DNA of 37,227 nucleotides. Origin: Chara braunii (Eukaryota; Streptophyta; Charophyceae; Charales; Characeae). This document shows positions 30,687 through 37,227 of this stretch, in pieces; within the stretch, counting starts at the first letter, position 1; each line of letters starts with the position of its first letter. The stretch is from contig BFEA01000732.1 of the NCBI GenBank assembly GCA_003427395.1, positions 279,185-316,411 on the forward strand, in the 5' to 3' direction. The position numbers and the translations under genes were made by a program. Under the pieces are notes generated by a model. It saw nothing but the letters and a program-made list of their open reading frames with translations, searched no databases and was not told the origin of the DNA.

Positions 30687-33600
30687 ATGAAGGGTGTGAG
30701 AAAGAAGAAGAAGAGGAAGATGATGGTGTCGCAGATGATGACCGGGATGCTGACGATGATAATGCTGGGATCTGCGATGGCTTGCGCAGCCTCTGGCGAT
30801 GGCGAGAGATCGTTGGCGGCCGGACAGCCGTCGTCGTCTGTCATCCTGAGTCCTCCGGATGGGCGGCGTGATACTAATAATGCCGGTGGTGGTCCCCACC
30901 CTCCTATTTTGACTGAGCGTCGTGAGGCGGCGGAGGCGGGTGTAGAGGTAGGCGTAGCGAGACTGCTGATGAGTTTGGACTCGTCGTCTCCGGAGGTAGA
31001 GGTCATCGATAAGTCTCTCATTACTGGTTGGAGCGTGTTACTCACGGACACACCGGAGGCGTCCTTCCATTTCGCTAACGAGACAGCGACGAGCTGCAGC
31101 CACGGTATTCGAGATCTGGTCTTTGAGAGAAACTCCTCTGTCTTCTACTACGTTCTTGAAGAGTCGTGCGAGTCCAACGGCCAGCTGACGAGCACCGTCA
31201 TGTCCGTTCGCAAGGCCGATAGAGTCTCAGGCAATCCGGAGCTGGTGAGCTATTGGTGGCCGGCGGCCAACGATAATGGTGGGCTTGCTGAACAGAATCG
31301 TACGGTTGTCATCCCTAATCAATCAGACGATGGCCAACCGAAGATGGCGAGGCTGTTAGGCTTGGGCATTTCGGCGGGAAATGCGAATCTGGTACTTAGC
31401 ACGAACGATGGCGGGAACAACTCAGCGATCACGTACCTGTCGACAATCGACAGCCGTCGATCTTCAACGGCATTCCCAGGGTACTCCTTGTCTTCGTTGG
31501 CGTTCAATCCGACGAAAACGAAGTTATACGTTCTCCTTTCCAACTGGGAAGTGGAGGGGATGCTGACGGCTGACGTGGCGGGCGACGAGATGCCATCAAG
31601 TGCGAACTTCCAGGGTGTCGGCAATCTCGAGGGAGTAGCCCTCGGCGGCGGCGGCGGCGGCGGCGGAGGTGGAAACTCGCCGCCGCCGCAGCGGAAAGAA
31701 CTCTTCTTGGGTCAGCAGAGCTTCGATAGTTTGGGTAGATGCATGTACCTGCTAGATCGAGGCGATGGTAGAGTATGGGCGGTGAACATGAGCAACACAA
31801 CTGATGCCAAGTCTGTAGAGTGGGAGGGAGGTCGGGACGGTGGTGAGTCGCCGGCGACGCCGTCTGAGGACTGGAAGTCGTTGGCAGCCACGTCGGATGG
31901 TTGTCATCTGTTTGTCAGCTCCAACGGGCAGCAGTCGGGTGTCCTTCGGTGGATCCAGCTGGACTCAATCTGCGGCAAAGCGCGCCAAGTCGTCGAGGTC
32001 GCGATCGTTGTGCAGACCGGGATCTGGGGAATCTCCCTCGACGAGCACGAGAATGAGCTGTTCCTATACGTCGGAGCCATGGATGGGCAGCTGTTCAAGC
32101 TTAGCCTTGTCAAAGACGCATTGCCGGACTGCACGTCCTCCTCATCCCCGGGGGGTAAGACTCCGACGTCGGCGGGGGCGCTTGGTAATCACCAAAGCCC
32201 TCCCCCATCACAGCAACAAAAGAAGGGGTTTCATCTGTTGGTTGCCTTCAGTATATTGGCAGTAGCGGGCGCTCTGTGTGTGATTGGCCTTGTTTTCTTC
32301 TTCCGTGTGAAGTCAGTAAAGCAACCTTTTTCTAGTGGTAAGGACCCGTTCCTCGATGAGACGACAGCAGACTCCTACGCCTCGGCATTGATTCCCGAGC
32401 TAATGCGATCTGACGATCCCTCCATGGACGAGGGCGTCGGGATCGGGGCGGAGGTGTACACGATGGCCACGCTGTCGCGATGTACGAACAACTTTAGCGA
32501 CGCGCACCGCGTTGTAGGGTGGAGAGGTCCGTTCGCGGATGCGTTTAGGGCAGTAATTAACGATAAGGAGGTGGTAATCAAGGAAATGGCGGGAAAGCTG
32601 ACGTCGGACAATCGTACGCGCTTCCTAGTCGAGGTTAAGAAGTTGGAAGTGCTTCGTCAGCATCGTTTGAGTAACCTAGTTCCTCTCAAGGGGTATTGTA
32701 GGGAGGGAGACCGAGCAATCCTAGTGTATCCATATATGGGGGGAATCAGTTTATACGATCGATTGCATCCTCGAGGCAGCATGGACTGCAATTTTGGCGG
32801 GAAACGCGGCCGTACAGCTCCAGTAGCCCTGGTGACCGGACCTCTTTCTCTTCCTTTTTCGCGCGTCTCTTTTTCCGCTTCGCCGCCTCTTTCCGGCGAC
32901 TTACCGTCTCCTTCTCCTCCGTCTCCTCCTCCTCCTCCCTCGAACTCGTCGCTTCCTCTTCCTCTTCCTCCCGACTCCTCTCATTCTCCTACCAATACGC
33001 AGTATCCTTCTCCGCACGTAGCTTTCTTACCTTCATCTCCCCTTCCTCCTCCCTCTTATTCGCAGTCTGCTCCTCGTCCTTCATTTCATTCTACTGCTCC
33101 TCCTCCTCCTCCTCCTGCTTCCCCTCCATACCCTGCTCTTCCTCCTCTCACGCTGTTCGAGCGCATGTCGATTGCACTCCAGGTTGCTGGCTGTCTCTCC
33201 TTCCTTCACGACTATGTGAAGCCGAAGATTGTTCATGGAAGCATCGCAAGTCGTAGCGTCATCCTAGCGGCTGAGGGGTTCGCCACAGAGCTGCGCGCCG
33301 TTCTTGCTGACGTGGGCGTGGCCAAGATCGAGGAGAGCGTGTTTAGTATGCCGCGGATTCGCCGCGTGGAGGCGGCGCGCGAGGCAGGCGAGCACGGGTA
33401 CGTCTCCCCGGAACTAGAGAGGAGCGGGAGATTAACAACGAAGTCTGACGTGTACGCGTTCGGCGTGGTCCTGCTGGAGCTGCTGACGGGCGAGCTGCCA
33501 GTGAAAAAAACGGATGCGTCGGGATCGGGATGCCAGACGCTGGTGGAATGGGCAGGACCTGCGCTGCGAGATCCGGCGATGAACGCGGGAAAACTACCGA

Positions 33601-33845
33601 CGGAGATCCTAGACCCCAGTCTGGTGGATGACGTGGGCGCAGAAGGATCTGCCACGTGGAAACTGGCGGCGGGAGCTTTCCGTGTGGCCAGAGATTGTGT
33701 CGAAGGTGAAGGATGCGCGGGGATCCGGATGAGCGACGCTGTGTACAGACTGAGAAATCTGATGATGGAGGCAAAGCGGAAGTCCAAGTTCGGTACGACG
33801 TTTCTGAGTCTTACGAGGAAAGTAGAACGCATATTTTCACCCTAG
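30687..33845 (+). CDS. Receptor-like pseudokinase with proline-rich insert in the kinase domain
   Basis: I choose the ATG at 30687, since it gives a signal peptide (MKGVRKKKKRKMMVSQMMTG, then a hydrophobic stretch ending SAMACA). The frame is open from 30570. 1052 residues. The ectodomain (to ~510) has repeated strand-rich blocks (FYYVLEES, KLYVLLSN, CMYLLDRGDGRVWAVN, HLFVSSNG, LFLYVGAMDGQLFKLS) that suggest a beta-propeller, plus a Gly10 run. Membrane helix ~515-540. Kinase: weak Gly loop (VVGWRGPFADAF), Lys632 in VVIK, alpha-C Glu in FLVEVKKLEVL. The catalytic loop is HGSIASRS where HRD...N is expected, and DVG replaces DFG. GYVSPEL and KSDVYAFGVVLLELLTG are normal. So phosphotransfer is unlikely. 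A Pro/Ser-rich insert (~701-821, DNA 32787-33150) splits the lobes. No introns are needed. Confidence 0.85.
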   Translation: MKGVRKKKKRKMMVSQMMTGMLTMIMLGSAMACAASGDGERSLAAGQPSSSVILSPPDGRRDTNNAGGGPHPPILTERREAAEAGVEVGVARLLMSLDSSSPEVEVIDKSLITGWSVLLTDTPEASFHFANETATSCSHGIRDLVFERNSSVFYYVLEESCESNGQLTSTVMSVRKADRVSGNPELVSYWWPAANDNGGLAEQNRTVVIPNQSDDGQPKMARLLGLGISAGNANLVLSTNDGGNNSAITYLSTIDSRRSSTAFPGYSLSSLAFNPTKTKLYVLLSNWEVEGMLTADVAGDEMPSSANFQGVGNLEGVALGGGGGGGGGGNSPPPQRKELFLGQQSFDSLGRCMYLLDRGDGRVWAVNMSNTTDAKSVEWEGGRDGGESPATPSEDWKSLAATSDGCHLFVSSNGQQSGVLRWIQLDSICGKARQVVEVAIVVQTGIWGISLDEHENELFLYVGAMDGQLFKLSLVKDALPDCTSSSSPGGKTPTSAGALGNHQSPPPSQQQKKGFHLLVAFSILAVAGALCVIGLVFFFRVKSVKQPFSSGKDPFLDETTADSYASALIPELMRSDDPSMDEGVGIGAEVYTMATLSRCTNNFSDAHRVVGWRGPFADAFRAVINDKEVVIKEMAGKLTSDNRTRFLVEVKKLEVLRQHRLSNLVPLKGYCREGDRAILVYPYMGGISLYDRLHPRGSMDCNFGGKRGRTAPVALVTGPLSLPFSRVSFSASPPLSGDLPSPSPPSPPPPPSNSSLPLPLPPDSSHSPTNTQYPSPHVAFLPSSPLPPPSYSQSAPRPSFHSTAPPPPPPASPPYPALPPLTLFERMSIALQVAGCLSFLHDYVKPKIVHGSIASRSVILAAEGFATELRAVLADVGVAKIEESVFSMPRIRRVEAAREAGEHGYVSPELERSGRLTTKSDVYAFGVVLLELLTGELPVKKTDASGSGCQTLVEWAGPALRDPAMNAGKLPTEILDPSLVDDVGAEGSATWKLAAGAFRVARDCVEGEGCAGIRMSDAVYRLRNLMMEAKRKSKFGTTFLSLTRKVERIFSP

Positions 33846-33942
33846 GTAGTATATTTTGTTGGTTTCTGTACTCTTGTGACAGTATATATATATATACACA
33901 TAGGAAGAAAACCCTAGGTCGTAGAACTTCTTTCGGTGTTCT

Positions 33943-33988
<46 letters not shown>

Positions 33989-34116
33989 GACCTCTCCTCC
34001 GTTTCCCTCATGCTACAGCTTTTGTGGCACTGCGATGTAGTCGCGAGCGTACTTTTTTTTTGTTTTTTTTAAATTTTGTTTGGAGGGGTCACGAGCGTAC
34101 TTAGAGGGGTGGTGTA
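33846..34116. other. 3' flank of the receptor gene with TA repeat and 42-nt poly-T
   Basis: Follows the TAG stop at 33843-33845. It holds a short TA run (~33882-33895) and a T42 tract at 33946-33987. The poly-T may be the tail of a - strand retroelement, but no retroelement sequence follows on its right that I recognise. Confidence 0.5.
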
Positions 34117-35070
34117 CTCACACTAGGACTTTTTTACTTATTTATGGACGTAATTCGGGTCAGATGCATCCACGTCTGGCCGTAAATAAGGTCAGATACT
34201 CTTAAGAAACAGTTGGTGCGAGGACGCCCTTAGGGGGTGGTGTAGGGTGTACTGAGGGCATACTCATGCGAGGGATTTTCTATTTATTTACGGACAAGAT
34301 TGCGGCCAGGTGCATCCATGTCTGGCCCTATAATTGGACTCAGATGCATTTTCGAAAGTGCTAGTTTGAGTGCATGCCCTTTCACACCTCTACTGTATTT
34401 TCTCTCTTGGATCGGATTGCAAATACGGACGGATTCAGTTGACAGCTGGTGGGAGTTGGCGCTCGACGAATTCACTCCTGTAATTTATTGCATGTATCTT
34501 ACTGTAATCACCGTCAAGATTCAGTCAGTCGAGACGAGAAAGTCCTGCCTGGTGCGAGTATTCTCTTTTATTGACAGTACCAGTGGTTGACGTCACCTCT
34601 GAGGGTGGCGATGATCATTTCGCTCGTGCCAGATTTTTCTGGTGTTTTTTTTTTGTTGTTCCCCCTTTTTTTTTCTAAATCCTGCCTGCATGTATCCTAC
34701 TGTAATCACAGTCAACATTCAGTCAAGATAAGAAAGTCCTGCTGCTACTCTTCTCGTTATTTAACGTAGCCGTAGTTCGACGTGACCCCTCCTGAGCGTG
34801 TCGATTATCGATTATCATTTCGGCGTGCTAGATTTTCATTATTTTGGTCCTTTTTCTCAAAATCCTGCCGGATGTGATAATCAATCTTGGCGGGAAATCA
34901 TCAAGACGTGGCTTTTCGTGTCGGGACTATGTTTTGGACTCGCGCGACGAGGTTCACGACTCGTGTTGTTGTATATCTGGACTCTCTTGCGCGTCGGAAC
35001 TCGGGGCATTTTCACACTAGGAGTTTCTTTACTTGTTTCTGGACGGAATTGCGGTCAGATGCATACAAGT
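34117..35070 (+). repeat. Three dispersed copies of a ~65-bp repeat
   Basis: Copies start near 34117, 34262 and 35012. Each has TTTACTTATTTATGGACG-like sequence followed by GGTCAGATGCATCCA; two also have CACACTAGGA in front. They are separated by other repeat sequence, so this span is a mosaic. No gene. Confidence 0.6.
34490..34885 (+). repeat. Two tandem ~198-bp units
   Basis: GCATGTATCTTACTGTAATC at 34490 recurs as GCATGTATCCTACTGTAATC at 34688. Shared words follow in order: CAGTC, AGAAAGTCCTGC, TTCGACGT/TTGACGTCACC, ATCATTTCG, AAATCCTGCC. No coding potential. Confidence 0.7.
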
Positions 35071-35086
35071 AGAGGGAGGAGGGCAT

Positions 35087-35412
35087 TCTCTCTCTCTCTC
35101 TGTCTGATGATGATGATGGAGGCAAAGAAGAGATCTGAGCAAACCTACGATAGACAACTGATGAGAGGAGGGCATGGTTAGAAATAGAGAGAACGAAGAT
35201 GGAAGGAATTTGACACCAGGCATAAGAATTTTCCCGGAGTGCTCTCTCTCTCTCTCTCTCGCTCTCTCTCTCAGATGATGATGATGATGATGGAGGCAAA
35301 GAAGAGATCTGAGCAAGACCTACGATAGGCAACTGATGGGAGGAGGGCAAGATTAGGAATAGAGAGAACGAAGATGGAGGGAATTTGACACCAGGCGTAA
35401 GAATTTTCCCCA
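35087..35412 (+). repeat. Two tandem ~170-bp units with CT and GAT runs
   Basis: Each unit has a CT run, a (GAT)n run, GGAGGCAAAGAAGAGATCTG (35118 and 35292), CCTACGATAGRCAACTGATG and a common end GACACCAGGCNTAAGAATTT. The recent duplication is shown by near identity outside the simple runs. Confidence 0.85.
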
Positions 35413-35474
35413 AGGCGACCGATGGCTCGCAATTGAAGTATCATCGAAGTTAGGCTCGTCGCTTCTGGCAGTAT

Positions 35475-35591
35475 ACTACCCGTCTTCTCACCCGAATAGA
35501 ACGCCCGGTCATTATAACTGTATCTGGACTGAAAATTGCACCAAGTACGGCTGTACTGACCGGGCGTTCTATTCGGGTAAAGACGGTAGTC
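35475..35591. repeat. Hairpin element, family H2 (~117 bp, inverted ends ~35 bp)
   Basis: ACTACCCGTCTTCTCACCCG...CGCCCGGTCA (35475-35511) is mirrored by TGACCGGGCGTTCTATTCGG...GGTAGT (35558-35591), with only small gaps. The loop is 46 bases. A partial arm is also at 28329-28366. No ORF. A MITE-like element is the simplest reading. Confidence 0.8.
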
Positions 35592-35815
35592 ATTGCACAA
35601 GCCGACTGCCCGCGTCTCTATCAGCTCGACATGACAAAGGCCATGTCAATGTATTTGTACGCTTTCACCGAAGGTCGATGATTTCTTTACTTCGCTTTTC
35701 AAAAGCAGAAAATGAGAAACTCGCTTCTTCGACAAAATTCGAGGAATTCGCGTCATGCGATGGTTACGTAGAGGTTTAAAACTGTCACCGCTTACGGCAG
35801 TGTCACACCCTCAGC
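35592..35815. other. Unassigned, nothing recognised
   Basis: No repeat or protein-like frame supported. Confidence 0.3.
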
Positions 35816-35989
35816 CTCCGTCTCTCTCTGTCCGTCAGTCTCACGCTCTCTCTCTCCCTCTCTCTCACTCGCTCTCGCCTTTCAGGCATCATCTCACTGT
35901 TGACCTCCGTCTCTCTCTCTGAGCCTCGCTCTCTTCTCCCTGTCTGTCTCGAGCGCTCTCATCCTTTTGACGCAGCATCATACCGTCAG

Positions 35990-36059
<70 letters not shown>

Positions 36060-36131
36060 ACCGTTTCAAACAGCATCAAACCATTAGCATTCTTCTCGAG
36101 CGCTCTCACCGTTTTGACGCAGCATCACAAC

Positions 36132-36192
<61 letters not shown>

Positions 36193-36304
36193 CGTTTCAA
36201 ACAGCATCTCACCATTAGCATTTTTCTTCTCCCTTTCAGCCTCGCTGTTCTCCTCCTGTCTGCCTCGAGCGCTCTCGTCGGTTAACTCGAAATCACACCG
36301 TTAG

Positions 36305-36337
<33 letters not shown>

Positions 36338-36342
36338 TGCCT
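35816..36342 (+). repeat. CT microsatellite within a ~125-150-bp minisatellite
   Basis: Three CT runs (about 35993-36053, 36133-36189, 36306-36330) alternate with a repeated block: ACCGTTTCAAACAGCATC, ACCATTAGCATT, then CGAGCGCTCTC and TTTGACGCAGCATCA. The open frames of Leu-Ser repeats are artefacts of the CT runs. Confidence 0.9.
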
Positions 36343-36652
36343 GTCTTGAGAAAGAACGTGTAATGGGATGATGTCTCTCGCTCACCAGAACGTTGTTCCC
36401 GATTTTTTTTGTTAAATAGACTTTCCCGTTAAAGGAATGCAGGAAAAAGTGTGAGAAGGAGAGCGAAAGATAGGAGTGTTGCCGTTTGACTTGATTTTTT
36501 TTTCATTTTTCGCCGTTTTGAACAAAGAGTGCCGTCTACTGAAGAGGATAACGAGTCAAATTTTTCATTTTTGTTTTCTTGAAAAAGCGGAAAAAAAGTC
36601 AATGAGGCGAGAAATATAAACAAGCGCGAGCGTCGCTGGAGCTGCAGGCAAA
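36343..36652. other. Unassigned, AT-rich
   Basis: Short homopolymer runs; no supported gene. Confidence 0.3.
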
Positions 36653-36839
36653 TGAATGACGGCATCGAATTGTCTCCTGAGGACACATCGGCGGCCTCCC
36701 AGGAATCCATCCTGCATCCCGACTAGCGGCTGTCAGGTCTGGCAGAGGCAGTTCAATTACATCCAATCTGAGGACGTCGGCTCGAGCCTGGGATGCGTCG
36801 CCGTTGCTTCGCCAGCACCCCGAGGCACCCAGTTATAGC
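36653..36839 (+). other. Possible exon or leader, low support
   Basis: Base composition changes to balanced and non-repetitive. One frame from ATG 36653 reads MNDGIELSPEDTSAASQESI and stops after ~25 codons. Another (to 36838) contains VWQRQFNYIQSEDVGSSLGC. Either could be the edge of a gene lying to the right, but no splice sites or family could be assigned. Confidence 0.2.
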
Positions 36840-36916
36840 ATCGTCTGTTTGTCTTTCTGTGCCTTCCTTCCCATGCGTACACGCACACACGTATACATTC
36901 GAAGTTCAGCATTCCC

Positions 36917-37024
36917 CGCTCCCACACTCTCTCTCTCTCTCTCTCTGACTCTGCCTCCCTCTCTCTCCCTCTCCCTCTAACTCTCTCTCTCTCTCACTCT
37001 CACTCGCTCTCTCTCACGCTCTCT
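36917..37024 (+). repeat. Imperfect CT repeat
   Basis: CT-rich tract with interruptions. Confidence 0.8.
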
Positions 37025-37139
37025 TGCGAAGGGACGCATGCCTTATTCATGAATATCAGTGTGCCTCCTTTGCTTGTAACCAAACAGTGGCGATGGTTCT
37101 TCCATTTAAACTCTTCATCCCGGGCGGAAGAGAGGGCAG

Positions 37140-37140
<1 letters not shown>

Positions 37141-37226
<86 letters not shown>
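37141..37226 (+). repeat. Compound (TG)n(AG)n microsatellite
   Basis: About 20 TG units pass directly into about 22 AG units, reaching the end of the window. Confidence 0.95.

Positions 37227-37227
<1 letters not shown>

Noticed and set aside
30548-31051. Antisense frame over the receptor gene start
   Set aside because: Low-complexity and overlapping a clear signal peptide and ectodomain on the + strand.
35900-36304. Open frames made of Leu-Ser repeats (also 26033-26257)
   Set aside because: Produced by CT/GA microsatellites, which lack stop codons in any phase.

Overview
This is nuclear DNA of a eukaryote. It has plant-type receptor-kinase architecture, L1-type LINEs, a Ty3/gypsy LTR retrotransposon with an initiator-Met-tRNA primer site, and long CT/GA/TG microsatellites. 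There are no bacterial operons. The LINE ORF1/ORF2 protein style and the large nested repeats make a streptophyte alga such as Chara my best guess. That is an inference from memory, not something the sequence proves.

Layout: about 400-28000 is a stack of nested transposable elements. LINE A (+ strand, ~400-2494) is a decayed 3' part of ORF2 plus its 3' UTR. LINE B (~2495-7330) lies next to it. Its 3' part is on the - strand and its 5' endonuclease part is inverted on the + strand, which is the signature of twin priming. LINE C (- strand) starts at the 34-nt poly-T at 7353-7386 and runs through ORF2 (7888-12107) into ORF1 (12094-13807). ORF1 is cut in two by a 13.6-kb Ty3/gypsy element (- strand, ~13841-27446), and the ORF1 start reappears at 27447-27978.

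The gypsy element reads, on the - strand: 5' LTR (24705-27446), PBS, gag, protease, RT/RNase H, then a separate intact ORF for an integrase that carries an N-terminal PHD finger. Next come two accessory reading frames joined by an ATGA overlap, then the 3' LTR (13841-16153). Gag-pol carries several stops, each explainable by one C-to-T or G-to-A change, so this copy is dead as a unit. The two LTRs differ in the middle: the left one holds a LINE fragment where the right one holds about 740 bp with an unrelated open frame.

28000-30570 is intergenic. It holds a cluster of ~120-bp hairpin elements (a MITE-like family, with another fragment at the start of the window), half of a second hairpin family, and a tandem repeat just upstream of the only apparent host gene. 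That gene (30687-33845, + strand) is a single-exon receptor-like protein: signal peptide, probable beta-propeller ectodomain, one membrane helix, and a kinase domain that lacks the catalytic Asp and is split by a proline-rich insert of ~120 residues.

33846-37227 is non-coding as far as I can see: poly-T, diverged dispersed and tandem repeats, a second hairpin-family element (35475-35591), and long CT, TG and AG microsatellites.
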